In this document: piece by piece, positions 1 to 8,568 of the stretch | Layout of the letters: each line of letters opens with the position of its first letter | How positions within the stretch are numbered: the stretch's first letter is position 1 | Translations under genes and position numbers: made by a program | NCBI GenBank assembly: GCA_020636745.1 | Contig: JACJXH010000005.1 | Span: 186,001 to 250,000, forward strand | DNA length: 64,000 nt | Reading direction: 5' to 3' | Source of the DNA: Lentimicrobiaceae bacterium | GTDB lineage: Bacteria > Bacteroidota > Bacteroidia > Bacteroidales > Lentimicrobiaceae | The notes under the pieces: generated by a model | What the model saw: only the letters and a program-made list of their open reading frames with translations | Told to the model about the DNA's origin: nothing | Database searches by the model: none

Positions 1-1
1 C

Positions 2-1069
2 TATCCTGAGCTTATCAATCTGCTTGAGAACAGCGGTTGCAGCACAACGATTGAAGACCGGCTTCGTTTCGCATCCTATGGTTTTGCAGAATCATCACAT
101 TATGATTCTGCCATTTTCAATTACATGGGGCAATTATCAGGACATCAGGAATTTCGCTACAGTGCTCCGTCGGGCAATGTATTACGCTACGGCGAAAACC
201 CTCATCAAAAGGGAGTATTTTTCGGCAATCTCCATCAGGTATTTGAACAGCTACATGGTAAAGAACTATCATACAACAACTTACTGGATTTAGATGCTGC
301 TGTTGGATTAATCAAAGAATTCAAGGAAACAACATTTGCCATATTAAAACACAACAATGCATGTGGTGTTGCCTCCCGTCCGCTGCTCACAGATGCCTGG
401 AAAGCAGCTCTTGCCGGAGACCCGGTTTCTGCCTATGGCGGTGTGTTGGTAACCAATACCATCATTGACGCTGAAGCTGCTGCCGAAATCAATTTGCTGT
501 TCTTCGAAATTATTCTGGCACCAGGTTATGAAAAAAATGCACTAGAACTACTGAAGAGCAAGAAAAATAGAATAATTTTGCAGGCTAAATCGTTTGATTT
601 TCAGCCTAAACAGTTTCGCACTGTGCTAAACGGTGTATTACAGCAGGATAAAGATCTGAAAACCGAGACAGCAAATGATTTAAAAGTAGTAACCCGGCTT
701 GCCCCGGAAGCTGAATTGATTGACGATTTGCTGTTTGCCAACATTTTGGTAAAACACAGTAAATCAAATGCCATAGTGCTGGCAAAGGGCAAACAGTTGC
801 TTGGCAGTGGTGCCGGGCAAACATCACGGGTAGATGCGCTCAAACAAGCCATCGAAAAGGCCAATGGCTTCGGCCTAAGCCTTACCGGTGCAGTCATGGC
901 ATCTGACGCTTTTTTCCCTTTTGCTGATTCAGTTGAAATAGCACATAAAGCAGGCATAATATCAGTAATTCAGCCTGGCGGATCTGTAAGGGATGAAGAC
1001 TCAATTGAGTATTGTAATGCCAATGAACTGAGTATGGTTTTTACCGGTGTCAGACATTTTAAACACTAA
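2..1069 (+). CDS. purH: Bifunctional IMP cyclohydrolase / AICAR formyltransferase, 3' part
   Basis: PurH performs the last two steps of purine synthesis: formylation of AICAR and closure of the ring to IMP, in the cytosol. The window opens inside the gene; reading continues in frame from base 2, giving about 355 residues against roughly 500 for the full protein, so the N-terminal cyclohydrolase domain is mostly outside. The formyltransferase half is complete. It shows the Lys-His pair in LKHNNACGVAS, then GDPVSAYGG, GSGAGQTSRVDA, SDAFFPFADS and the terminal GVRHFKH, all typical of the family. mreB follows after 56 bases on the same strand, an arrangement common in Bacteroidota. Nothing in the visible part looks damaged. 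Confidence 0.96.
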   Translation, partial: YPELINLLENSGCSTTIEDRLRFASYGFAESSHYDSAIFNYMGQLSGHQEFRYSAPSGNVLRYGENPHQKGVFFGNLHQVFEQLHGKELSYNNLLDLDAAVGLIKEFKETTFAILKHNNACGVASRPLLTDAWKAALAGDPVSAYGGVLVTNTIIDAEAAAEINLLFFEIILAPGYEKNALELLKSKKNRIILQAKSFDFQPKQFRTVLNGVLQQDKDLKTETANDLKVVTRLAPEAELIDDLLFANILVKHSKSNAIVLAKGKQLLGSGAGQTSRVDALKQAIEKANGFGLSLTGAVMASDAFFPFADSVEIAHKAGIISVIQPGGSVRDEDSIEYCNANELSMVFTGVRHFKH

Positions 1070-1125
1070 AAAAGCTTTAACTCCATCAATTAAAACATTA
1101 ACAGGAAATTAAGAAATCATATAAA

Positions 1126-2148
1126 ATGGGACTTTTCTCCTTCATGACTAAAGAGATCGCAATGGATCTTGGAACTGCCAACACCATTATCATTTATAAT
1201 GACAAGGTTGTGGTAGATGAACCATCCATTATTGCGATAGAGCGCAACACCGGAAAGATTATTGCCGTAGGGAAACGGGCTATGATGATGCATGGAAAGA
1301 CCCACGAGAATATCAAAACAATCCGACCTCTTCGCGATGGCGTAATTGCTGATTTCCAATCAGCAGAATACATGATTCGCGAATTAATCAAAATGACCGG
1401 CCCTACCCGCAGTTTGTTTCCACCAGCGCTAAAAATGGTTATCTGTATACCTTCCGGCATCACCGAAGTAGAAGAAAGGGCGGTAAAAGATTCAGCTGAA
1501 CAAGCCGGAGCCAAAGAAGTAAGACTCATTCATGAACCCATGGCTGCTGCCATTGGAATTGGCATAGATGTGTTGGAACCTACCGGAAATATGATTATTG
1601 ATATAGGTGGCGGCACAAGTGAAATTGCTGTAATTGCACTGGGTGGAATCGTAAATAATAAATCTATCCGCATTGCCGGCGACGACTTTAACAATGACAT
1701 TGAGGAGTACATGCGCAAGCAGCATAACATCAATATTGGCGAGAGGACTGCCGAAGCCATCAAAATTAATGTTGGGGCAGCCATGACCGAAATTGACAAT
1801 CCACCGCCCGACTATCCAGTTCACGGACGCGATATGCTTACCGGCATTCCCAAGGAGATTTATGTAAACTATTCCGAAATCGCCCATTGCCTCGACAAAT
1901 CTATTGCCAAAATAGAAGCAGCAGTTCTAAATGCGCTAGAAATGACACCTCCTGAGCTTTCAGCAGACATATACCGAACCGGTATTTACCTCGCAGGCGG
2001 TGGTTCAATGCTTCGCGGACTCGACAAAAGGCTGCACCTCAAAACCAAACTTCCCGTTCATGTGGCCGACGATCCCTTGCGGGCTGTTGCCAGAGGAACC
2101 GGCATTGCACTGAAAAATTTCAACAAGTTTACTTTCCTTATTAAATAA
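1126..2148 (+). CDS. mreB: Rod shape-determining protein MreB, actin homologue
   Basis: MreB forms membrane-bound filaments that guide the elongation machinery during side-wall peptidoglycan synthesis. The 340-residue length is normal. The actin-fold nucleotide motifs are visible: DLGTANT near residue 14 (phosphate 1) and DIGGGTS near residue 159 (phosphate 2), with LAGGGSMLRGL near the C-terminus. The start MGLFSFMTKE matches the usual family N-terminus with its short membrane-binding helix, so I prefer it over the internal ATG at 1144. It is the first of three shape genes (mreB, mreC, mreD), with mreC 48 bases downstream. No separate promoter is obvious, so transcription probably continues from purH. 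Confidence 0.97.
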   Translation: MGLFSFMTKEIAMDLGTANTIIIYNDKVVVDEPSIIAIERNTGKIIAVGKRAMMMHGKTHENIKTIRPLRDGVIADFQSAEYMIRELIKMTGPTRSLFPPALKMVICIPSGITEVEERAVKDSAEQAGAKEVRLIHEPMAAAIGIGIDVLEPTGNMIIDIGGGTSEIAVIALGGIVNNKSIRIAGDDFNNDIEEYMRKQHNINIGERTAEAIKINVGAAMTEIDNPPPDYPVHGRDMLTGIPKEIYVNYSEIAHCLDKSIAKIEAAVLNALEMTPPELSADIYRTGIYLAGGGSMLRGLDKRLHLKTKLPVHVADDPLRAVARGTGIALKNFNKFTFLIK

Positions 2149-2196
2149 CAGGCAGGTCTTCTCATGAGCAAGGCCTGTCAGGACTTGTAAACGCCT

Positions 2197-3027
2197 ATGC
2201 GACATATTCTGGCTTTCATCTGGAAGCACAATTTCTTTTTTCTGTTTCTGGTGCTCGAAGTAGTGTCTGTTATCCTGATCGCCAATAAAAGTTATTATCA
2301 GCGATCTGTGATTACCAAAGCTACTGATGGCATTACCGGAAGCGTATTCTCAACCTATTCAGGTATCACATCATACTTTACTCTGAAACAGGAAAATGCA
2401 AGATTAGCCAACGAAAATGCGCGCTTGCTTAACCAGCTCAAGGCAAATCAGGTTGCCATCGATACAACTACACAAACCGTTACAGATACTGTATATCAAC
2501 AACAATACATTTTTACAGTAGCCCGGGTTATCAGCAATTCTACAACCCTCAGGAGCAATTATATTATGCTGAATAAAGGAAGCCGTCAGGGAATCCACCG
2601 CGATATGGCTGTTATCAATCCTGATGGAATTGTGGGAACAGTGGTAAGTGTTTCGGAAAACTTCAGCTGGGTGATGTCTGTTTTAAATAAGCACACCAAA
2701 ATCAGTGCAAGAATCAATCGCCTGAACCAGATGGGCACTGTGGTCTGGAACGGAGGCAGCCCTGCATCAGGCACACTGCTTGACATTCCGGCGCACGTAA
2801 AGGTTAATAAAGGCGATACCATCACTACAAGCGGATTCAGTCATATTTTCCCTGAAGGAATTATGGTGGGTAAAGTTGAAAAAATACACATTGAAAGTGG
2901 TGAACATTTTTATGTAATCGATTTCAGATTTTCAGCCGACCTTAACAGCCTGGGAAATGTGTATGTAATTGAAAATCTTCATAGAAAAGAACAGTTGGAA
3001 CTCAGCAAAAATGTGATTGATGAATAG
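2197..3027 (+). CDS. mreC: Rod shape-determining protein MreC
   Basis: MreC is a bitopic inner-membrane protein that links MreB filaments to PBP2 and RodA outside the membrane. The 276-residue protein has one N-terminal membrane segment (about residues 10-30), then a coiled-coil stretch rich in Glu, Asn and Leu (about 65-90, ENARLANENARLLNQLKA), then the paired beta-barrel domains with the typical LNKGSRQGIHRDMAV and VVWNGG segments. Its last codons overlap the start of mreD, which suggests translational coupling. The length and order fit other Bacteroidota MreC proteins. Confidence 0.95.
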   Translation: MRHILAFIWKHNFFFLFLVLEVVSVILIANKSYYQRSVITKATDGITGSVFSTYSGITSYFTLKQENARLANENARLLNQLKANQVAIDTTTQTVTDTVYQQQYIFTVARVISNSTTLRSNYIMLNKGSRQGIHRDMAVINPDGIVGTVVSVSENFSWVMSVLNKHTKISARINRLNQMGTVVWNGGSPASGTLLDIPAHVKVNKGDTITTSGFSHIFPEGIMVGKVEKIHIESGEHFYVIDFRFSADLNSLGNVYVIENLHRKEQLELSKNVIDE

Positions 3028-3529
3028 TTACGGCAAAGATATTCTCAGATTTTTTGTTCTGATTGCGGTTCAGGTGCTTTTGCTTGACAACGTTCATATT
3101 GGCGGGTACATCAATCCCTGTTTATATGTATTCTTTATACTTCTTCTTCCATTTGAAACTCCTGGCTGGCTGTTACTTGTCAGTGCTTTTTTTCTGGGGC
3201 TAAGCATCGATTCATTCACCAATTCAACCGGATTGCATACTGCAGCCACTGTCTTCATGGCCTTTTTAAGGCCTCAGGTTATCAGAATAACCGGAGCACC
3301 AGCCGATTATGAAGGCAACCTGAAACCCGGAATCGCGGATATGGGGTTTCGTTGGTTCCTCATTTATTCGCTCATTCTTATATTAGCCCATCAATTCGTA
3401 CTGGCCCTGCTCGACGCATTCAGAATAGCCGAAGCTGGCATGATTCTGCTCAGGATGCTCCTCAGTTCACTCGCAACGCTTTCTTTGGTGCTTATTACTG
3501 AATATCTTTTTATGCGGCGCCGAAAATAA
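3020..3529 (+). CDS. mreD: Rod shape-determining protein MreD
   Basis: MreD is a small multipass inner-membrane protein of the elongasome. This one has 169 residues and about five hydrophobic segments, with little else to recognise by motif; the call rests on length, topology and its place directly after mreC. The start is the ATG at 3020, which overlaps the mreC stop by 8 bases; an upstream TTG at 3017 is in frame but less likely. The usual next genes mrdA and rodA are not here; they lie at 59.5-62.6 kb on the other strand. Confidence 0.9.
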   Translation: MNSYGKDILRFFVLIAVQVLLLDNVHIGGYINPCLYVFFILLLPFETPGWLLLVSAFFLGLSIDSFTNSTGLHTAATVFMAFLRPQVIRITGAPADYEGNLKPGIADMGFRWFLIYSLILILAHQFVLALLDAFRIAEAGMILLRMLLSSLATLSLVLITEYLFMRRRK

Positions 3530-3562
3530 GCAACCGAACACCTTCTTTTATTACTTGGCTTA

Positions 3563-3580
3563 TATATTTGATTATTTTTG
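3563..3580 (+). promoter_or_regulatory. Candidate Bacteroidota promoter for the TlpA-like gene
   Basis: Two overlapping-range matches to the Bacteroidota -7 element TAnnTTTG sit here: TATATTTG (3563-3570) and TATTTTTG (3573-3580). The second ends 25 bases before the ATG at 3606. The family consensus is established knowledge; use at this site is inference. Confidence 0.5.
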
Positions 3581-3605
3581 GCATTCAAATCTATAAATCA
3601 ACACG

Positions 3606-4706
3606 ATGAAAAAACTACTTTTTTACATGTTGGCTGTTTTTGTAATAAGCGCCTGCAACAGCCGTAAAAGCAACGAATTTATTATCAAAGGCGAAATCAG
3701 GGGCGACTTTGCCGGACAGGTTTATTTACAGAAGAGCAAAGAAGGTAAATTTGAAGTGCTGGATAGCGCAAAAATTGAAAACGGAAAATTTACTTTTAAA
3801 GGCATTATCGAAGAACCCGACTTGTATTTTATTGGTATTGACGAATCGCGTTATATCGGTTTTTTTAATGAACCTTCTGAGATTCAGATGAGCTTTCATA
3901 TAGACAGCATCATGTCTCCTCAATTCAGCGGCTCCGTTTCAGACAAAGTTTATCGCGAATACCTTAAAAAACAGGAAATTCAGCGTTCAGAAGAAATCAG
4001 TCTTTACACTGCTTATAACGAAGCCAGCCGAACCAATGATACGGTTAAAATGAAAGAAATTGAAACCACCATTGACCAGGCCGATAAAAAACAAAAAGAT
4101 GATATGATGATGTTTGTCAAGGAAAACAGCAGTTCATATGTCGCTCCTTTTGTCGTTATGCGCCATGCCTACCAGTTTGATTTAACAAATCTTGTTGATA
4201 TCATCGCTGGGTTTGATTCTAAAATAAAAGAATCTATTTATGGCAAAAAAATAGCCGACAGGATTGCAGTACTTCAGAATGTTGAAATTGGAAAAACAGC
4301 CCCTGATTTCACGATGAACGATGAGAACGGCAACCCGGTTACTCTTTCACAACTTCGCGGAAAAGTACTTTTGGTTGATTTCTGGGCATCGTGGTGTGGC
4401 CCCTGCCGCAATGAAAACCCAAACGTTGTAGCTGCTTTTAACAAGTATAAGGATAAGGGATTTGACATACTTGGCGTTTCTTTTGATAAAGAGAAAGACG
4501 CCTGGGAAAAAGCCATTCAGGACGACAAACTTACCTGGAAGCATGTTTCAGACTTGCAATACTGGAGCAATTCAGCAGGTAAACTTTATGGCATTATGTC
4601 GATTCCCGCCAATGTTTTGCTTGACAAAGATGGTGTAATTGTGGGCAGAAACTTACGCGGAGAAGAACTTCACAAAAAACTTGCTGAATTGCTGGGTGCT
4701 GTATAA
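3606..4706 (+). CDS. TlpA-like lipoprotein thiol-disulfide oxidoreductase
   Basis: A probable periplasmic thioredoxin-like protein that reduces or exchanges disulfides. The N-terminus MKKLLFYMLAVFVISAC has a lipobox ending at Cys17, so it is predicted to be lipid-anchored. Residues about 25-120 resemble the DUF4369 beta domain often placed before thioredoxin in Bacteroidota. The C-terminal part is a TlpA/AhpC-TSA domain with WCGPC at residues 263-267 (Cys264 and Cys267 are the redox pair) and a cis-Pro segment in SIPANVLLDKDG. At 366 residues it is typical for this architecture. Its partner protein is unknown; the neighbours do not help, since mreD upstream is unrelated. A hairpin terminator follows at 4727. 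Confidence 0.9.
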   Translation: MKKLLFYMLAVFVISACNSRKSNEFIIKGEIRGDFAGQVYLQKSKEGKFEVLDSAKIENGKFTFKGIIEEPDLYFIGIDESRYIGFFNEPSEIQMSFHIDSIMSPQFSGSVSDKVYREYLKKQEIQRSEEISLYTAYNEASRTNDTVKMKEIETTIDQADKKQKDDMMMFVKENSSSYVAPFVVMRHAYQFDLTNLVDIIAGFDSKIKESIYGKKIADRIAVLQNVEIGKTAPDFTMNDENGNPVTLSQLRGKVLLVDFWASWCGPCRNENPNVVAAFNKYKDKGFDILGVSFDKEKDAWEKAIQDDKLTWKHVSDLQYWSNSAGKLYGIMSIPANVLLDKDGVIVGRNLRGEELHKKLAELLGAV

Positions 4707-4726
4707 TCATTCATTCATTTTGGCAC

Positions 4727-4758
4727 AAAAAAGGCTGTCCGAACGGACAGCCTTTTTT
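4727..4758. terminator. Bidirectional terminator between convergent genes
   Basis: The arms aaaaaggctgtccg and cggacagcctttttt are exact complements with a two-base loop, with A- and T-runs on the two sides. It can end both the TlpA-like gene (plus) and the small exported-protein gene (minus). Confidence 0.9.
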
Positions 4759-4768
4759 GTCTTATACT

Positions 4769-5107
4769 TTACTTCGATTTACCTTTCAATAACTTTTTAT
4801 CCTTTGTCATATTTGCCTGATTATTTCCTTTCAAGCCTTTGTGCGACTTTCCAGGTTTCTTATCATTTTTTACAGTTTTGTCGTCTCCTGTTTTTTTTGT
4901 CTGCACATTCGCCTGACTAACCTGGGCAGTCTTTACATCCAAAGCCGCCGCTTTTGTTTCATCCTTAGCAATTGGCTTTTGTGCCTCATGCTTTACAATA
5001 GTTTTTGATTTAGTTGATTGAGGTTGTCCTTGCTGATTCTGTGAAGCCAGAATCGGAGTACTTGCTGCAAAAATTAACGCAGTTGCGATAATCAGAAGCT
5101 TTTTCAT
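4769..5107 (-). CDS. Small exported Lys/Gln-rich protein, function unknown
   Basis: I do not recognise this protein. It has 112 residues. The first 21 (MKKLLIIATALIFAASTPILA) form a clear signal peptide with an ALA-type cleavage site. The mature part is disordered-looking and very rich in Lys, Gln, Thr and Asn, with no Cys and almost no aromatic residues; its C-terminus is strongly basic (KDKKLLKGKSK). A good -7 promoter match (5160-5167, minus strand) and a terminator at its 3' end support it as a real gene. The charge suggests binding to a polyanion such as DNA, polysaccharide or lipopolysaccharide, but that is inference. Confidence 0.7.
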   Translation of the reverse strand: MKKLLIIATALIFAASTPILASQNQQGQPQSTKSKTIVKHEAQKPIAKDETKAAALDVKTAQVSQANVQTKKTGDDKTVKNDKKPGKSHKGLKGNNQANMTKDKKLLKGKSK

Positions 5108-5159
5108 TTCAAATAGTATTTATTGTTTATGTTATGTTTTGTCCATCAAAAAGGACACA

Positions 5160-5167
5160 CAAAGGTA
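5160..5167 (-). promoter_or_regulatory. Promoter -7 element for the small exported-protein gene
   Basis: On the minus strand the sequence reads TACCTTTG, an exact match to TAnnTTTG, 52 bases upstream of the ATG at 5107. Confidence 0.6.
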
Positions 5168-5251
5168 TGCTCAGCCAAAGGCCTCTATTGTTAAACCACT
5201 GTTAAATACTGTGAATAAGTGTTAAAGCCTCATTTACCCAACAGCACAAAC

Positions 5252-5698
5252 CTATCTTTTTTTTCTGAAGAAATCCGACATCAGGCTGCTACACTCATCA
5301 GATAAAACCCCTCCTCTGACGATTGTTTTTGGATGTAAAAGTTTAGAACTAATGGTTGAATAACCTCTTTTAGAATCAGCAGCCCCGTAAACTATGGTTC
5401 CTAACTGTACCCAGAGTGAAGCAGCCGCACACATGGGACATGGCTCAACAGTTACATACAAAGTACAGTCATTCAAATACTTACCGCCAATAAAGTTTGC
5501 TGCAGAGGTAAAAGCCTGCATTTCAGCATGTGCCGTAGCATCGTTAAGTGTTTCGGTTAAATTATAGCCACGTGCTATAATCTGACCATTGCTAACAATA
5601 ACAGCGCCAACAGGAACCTCATCACGGGCTGCTGCTTTGTGAGCCTCCAGCAGCGCCTGCCTCATAAAATGTATATCACTTTGTTCTTTTTCCATCAT
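5252..5698 (-). CDS. tadA: tRNA-specific adenosine deaminase TadA
   Basis: TadA converts adenosine 34 of tRNA-Arg(ACG) to inosine. The 148-residue protein carries the zinc deaminase signature: His57-Ala58-Glu59 (metal ligand and catalytic Glu) and Pro86-Cys87-Pro88-Met89-Cys90 (two metal Cys), separated by the usual spacing, and the TadA-like RGYNLTETLNDATAHAE segment. Other cytidine/deoxycytidylate deaminases share the zinc motif, but the length and the DEVPVGAVIV N-terminal segment favour TadA. Two ATG codons open the frame; either could be used. It stands alone, transcribed away from the ATP synthase genes. Confidence 0.93.
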   Translation of the reverse strand: MMEKEQSDIHFMRQALLEAHKAAARDEVPVGAVIVSNGQIIARGYNLTETLNDATAHAEMQAFTSAANFIGGKYLNDCTLYVTVEPCPMCAAASLWVQLGTIVYGAADSKRGYSTISSKLLHPKTIVRGGVLSDECSSLMSDFFRKKR

Positions 5699-5752
5699 TC
5701 AATAAGAATTACAACCCTTTATTCGCATAAAAGACTGTTAAAATCTGAAGCA

Positions 5753-5760
5753 TAACTTTG
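5753..5760 (+). promoter_or_regulatory. Possible promoter for the atp genes
   Basis: TAACTTTG matches TAnnTTTG on the plus strand about 236 bases upstream of atpB. The distance implies a long leader, so this is only a candidate. The rest of the 5699-5995 gap is AT-rich and I see no gene in it. Confidence 0.3.
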
Positions 5761-5995
5761 CTCAAAATTACAACAAACAGCTTGAAAACAGAAAAATTAA
5801 AAGCAATTCACTGCTGGTCTAAACAAATCAGTATAATGCTTGTTATAAAAAAGTGACCGGGTTTTTGAAAATTTTCAAACGCAAGTCTTCACAAACAATA
5901 TTTTGTCCCCAGAAAGGGTTATTAGGGTAATTTTTGCTATAATTGCACTCATTATAGTAATGTAAATTTTAAACAGCAGTGGATCCGGAAAAAGC

Positions 5996-7117
5996 ATGAG
6001 GACATTTTTACTATCGATTATATTCCTGCTCGGCAGCCTTGGGGCATTTTCATCTAACCCTTCGCATGAAGAACCGCTGCAAACAGGGCACGAAGAAACA
6101 AGCCACGAAGAAAAATTTAATGCCGGCAACATGATAATCGATCATATTGTTGACAGTCATGACTGGCACATCGCTTCATTTGGACATACACATTTTACCA
6201 TCCCTTTGCCCATCATTCTGATTGATGAGGGAAAACTTGTCACCTTCAGTTCTTCAAAGTTTCATCATGGCGAACAATCATACGAAGGATATAAAATTGA
6301 AACAGACCGCAAGGCCGGAAAGGGGAAAATTGTAAAAGTGATTCCCGGCACAATGGAAACAGATAAAACGGCATCCAGGCCAATTGATTTGTCCATTACC
6401 AAAACAGTGGTTGGCATTTTTGTAAATTTTATTGTGCTGCTGGTGGTTTTCTTTCAGGTTGCCAAATCGTACAAACGCAATGCCGGCCATGCACCCAAAG
6501 GGCTACAGGCTTTGCTCGAACCACTTATCTTATTTGTGCGCGACGACATTGCTGAGCCGTCAATAGGCAAGCATTACAAGAAATTTATGCCTTTTTTGCT
6601 CACTTTATTCTTTTTCATTTTTTTCAGCAATCTGATTGGGTTGTTCCCATTTTTCCCCGGAGGCGCCAATGTAACAGGCAACATCGCAGTAACATTGGTA
6701 CTGGCCGCTTTCACTTTTATCATTACCACCTTCATTGCCAACAAGTCGTACTGGCTTCATATATTCAATCCTCCCGGAGTTCCGTGGTGGCTTAAATTTC
6801 CGCTGCCATTACTCCCCCTCATTGAATTTACAGGTGTCTTTATCAAACCATTTGTATTAATGGTGCGTCTCTTTGCAAACATCACGGCCGGCCATATTAT
6901 AGTTCTCGGATTTGTAAGTTTGATTTTCATCTTTGCCAATATGAATCCGGCCCTGGGTTATGGTGTTTCGCCCGTCTCTGTTTTGTTTTCAGTATTTATA
7001 AGCCTGCTCGAGTTGTTGGTTGCATTCATACAAGCATATGTGTTTACAATGCTTTCGGCCCTGTATTTTGGAATGGCTACCGAAGAACATGAACATGTAC
7101 AGGAAGCTTCACATTAA
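5996..7117 (+). CDS. atpB: ATP synthase F0 subunit a, with N-terminal extension
   Basis: Subunit a forms the two proton half-channels against the c-ring. The 373-residue protein is longer than the E. coli form because a leader-like hydrophobic start and a roughly 130-residue His/Glu-rich, probably periplasmic region precede the first core helix; such extensions are common in Bacteroidota. The core has five to six hydrophobic helices and the essential Arg at residue 291 in MVRLFANITAGH. The C-terminus is short and His/Glu-rich. It opens an operon continuing with atpE, 40 bases downstream. Confidence 0.96.
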   Translation: MRTFLLSIIFLLGSLGAFSSNPSHEEPLQTGHEETSHEEKFNAGNMIIDHIVDSHDWHIASFGHTHFTIPLPIILIDEGKLVTFSSSKFHHGEQSYEGYKIETDRKAGKGKIVKVIPGTMETDKTASRPIDLSITKTVVGIFVNFIVLLVVFFQVAKSYKRNAGHAPKGLQALLEPLILFVRDDIAEPSIGKHYKKFMPFLLTLFFFIFFSNLIGLFPFFPGGANVTGNIAVTLVLAAFTFIITTFIANKSYWLHIFNPPGVPWWLKFPLPLLPLIEFTGVFIKPFVLMVRLFANITAGHIIVLGFVSLIFIFANMNPALGYGVSPVSVLFSVFISLLELLVAFIQAYVFTMLSALYFGMATEEHEHVQEASH

Positions 7118-7157
7118 AAAATTGCATTAACCAGATAAACCCTAAAATCAATCAATT

Positions 7158-7418
7158 ATGTCACTTTTATCATTACTTCTGCAGGTAGCTGCTGACCTTG
7201 CCCCGGTTGCAAAAATGGGTGCTGCGCTTGGCGCAGGAATTGCTTCAATCGGAGCCGGAATCGGCATTGGAAACATTGGCCGTGGCGCACTTGAATCAAT
7301 GGCAAGACAGCCTGAATCTACCGGCGACATCAGGTCAAACATGATTGTAGCGGCTGCTCTTATCGAAGGAGTTGCTTTTTTTGCAATTGTTGTTTGTCTG
7401 CTTGTTGTATTTATTTAG
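7158..7418 (+). CDS. atpE: ATP synthase F0 subunit c
   Basis: This 86-residue hairpin protein builds the rotor ring. Helix 1 has the glycine-rich packing motif (GAGIASIGAGIGIGNIG), the polar loop is Arg50-Gln51-Pro52, and the ion-binding carboxylate is Glu70 in helix 2 (ALIEGVAFF). The residue after the Glu is Gly, not Ser, and helix 1 lacks the Gln that sodium-type rings use, so I infer a proton-type ring. The gap to atpF (77 bases) holds a hairpin with a T-rich tail, described separately. Confidence 0.97.
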   Translation: MSLLSLLLQVAADLAPVAKMGAALGAGIASIGAGIGIGNIGRGALESMARQPESTGDIRSNMIVAAALIEGVAFFAIVVCLLVVFI

Positions 7419-7426
7419 TGTACAAA

Positions 7427-7470
7427 ATCCTGATGGGGTAACGGTTGGTTGCTTCATCAGGATATTTTTG
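7427..7470 (+). terminator. Intra-operon hairpin between atpE and atpF
   Basis: Arms atcctgatg (7427-7435) and catcaggat (7455-7463) are exact complements with a 19-base loop and are followed by ATTTTTG. It has the shape of a weak terminator or an mRNA-stability element inside the atp operon. Confidence 0.55.
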
Positions 7471-7495
7471 GGTAAAAAACATTAAACTCTAAACT

Positions 7496-7990
7496 ATGGA
7501 ATTAGTTAGTCCCGGAATTGGACTTATCTTTTGGATGACGCTTGCCTTTGGGCTGCTTCTTTTCATTCTGGGTAAGTTTGTATGGCCCCCGGTAATGAGA
7601 GCGTTACATGAAAGGGAAGAGGCCATCGAGCAGGCACTGCACGAAGCAGATAAAGCCCGCAAAGAAATGCAGGAATTACGGTTTAGTAACGAGCAACTGA
7701 TGCGCGAAGCAAAAGAAGAACGCGATGCGCTGATGCGTGATGCCAGAAAGGTTAAGGAGACCATTATTGAAGATGCTCGGGTTAAAGCCAATGAAGAAGC
7801 TAACCGTATTTTGGAAAATGCCAGTGAACGCATTCACTTTGAAAAAATGGCAGCAATTACCGACCTGAAAAACCAAATTGCCAATCTTTCGATTGAAATT
7901 GCCGAAAAAGTATTGGGTCAGGAGTTGTCAGATCCCGCCAAGGATAAGGCTATTGTTCAACAGTCAATCAACGACATTAAACTTAATTAG
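7496..7990 (+). CDS. atpF: ATP synthase F0 subunit b
   Basis: Subunit b is the peripheral stalk that holds F1 still. The 164-residue protein has one N-terminal membrane helix (about residues 8-27) and a long, charged, heptad-like helical tail (REEAIEQALHEADKARKEM onward) ending in a delta-binding region. It is followed by atpH with a 5-base gap, so the two are surely co-transcribed. Confidence 0.95.
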   Translation: MELVSPGIGLIFWMTLAFGLLLFILGKFVWPPVMRALHEREEAIEQALHEADKARKEMQELRFSNEQLMREAKEERDALMRDARKVKETIIEDARVKANEEANRILENASERIHFEKMAAITDLKNQIANLSIEIAEKVLGQELSDPAKDKAIVQQSINDIKLN

Positions 7991-7995
7991 CCTTT

Positions 7996-8553
7996 ATGGA
8001 CAACCCCAGGATTAATATTCGTTATGCCACGGCCCTATTTGGCCTTGCAGAGGAAAATAAGGTCCTTGAGCAAACCAGCAAGGATATGGTTACCCTGGCT
8101 GAAGTGTGCCAGCAAAACCACGATCTGCTCAACTTGCTGAAAAGCCCTGTGATACCGGCAGGCAAAAAAAACAGGATCATGCGTGATATCTTTGGTAAAA
8201 CCCTTAGCAGTTTATCTATGGGCTTTGTTGAAATCATCATCAGAAAAAGACGGGAAGCTCACCTGTTTCATATTGCTCTTGAGTTTGGCAATCTTTACCG
8301 TGAGTATAAAAACATCAAAAAGGCCGTAGTCACAACTATTTCGCCGCTCACCGAATCAGAACGAAAAGACCTGCTCAACGTACTGTCAAAACAAACCGGC
8401 TCAACAATTGAATTACACGAAGAAGTTGACCCGGCCATTATTGGCGGTATCATTGTCAAGCTTGACGGAATTCAGTTTGACGACAGCATCCGCAAAAAGC
8501 TACAGAACCTTCGGTCAGAATTTAATGTAAACACCTATATCAAAGAATTTTAA
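7996..8553 (+). CDS. atpH: ATP synthase F1 subunit delta
   Basis: Delta (OSCP) links the b stalk to the top of the alpha3beta3 head. The 185-residue protein has the helical N-terminal domain (RYATALFGLAEE) and the C-terminal signature near residues 140-170 (DPAIIGGIIVKLDGIQFDDSI), both typical of the family. It sits between atpF and atpA as expected. Confidence 0.95.
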   Translation: MDNPRINIRYATALFGLAEENKVLEQTSKDMVTLAEVCQQNHDLLNLLKSPVIPAGKKNRIMRDIFGKTLSSLSMGFVEIIIRKRREAHLFHIALEFGNLYREYKNIKKAVVTTISPLTESERKDLLNVLSKQTGSTIELHEEVDPAIIGGIIVKLDGIQFDDSIRKKLQNLRSEFNVNTYIKEF

Positions 8554-8568
8554 ATAAGGAATAACCAT

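Noticed and set aside
24..293. Open frame overlapping the start of purH
   Set aside because: It runs in another frame of purH, whose own frame continues from base 2 with clear family motifs.
601..957. 118-codon minus-strand frame inside purH
   Set aside because: Composition mirrors the coding strand of purH; no motif, no promoter; typical antisense shadow.
4639..4920. 93-codon plus-strand frame across the terminator at 4727
   Set aside because: It crosses a strong bidirectional terminator and is antisense to the small exported-protein gene.
7158..7418. Sodium-coupled c-ring
   Set aside because: Glu70 is followed by Gly, not Ser, and helix 1 lacks the Gln used for sodium binding.
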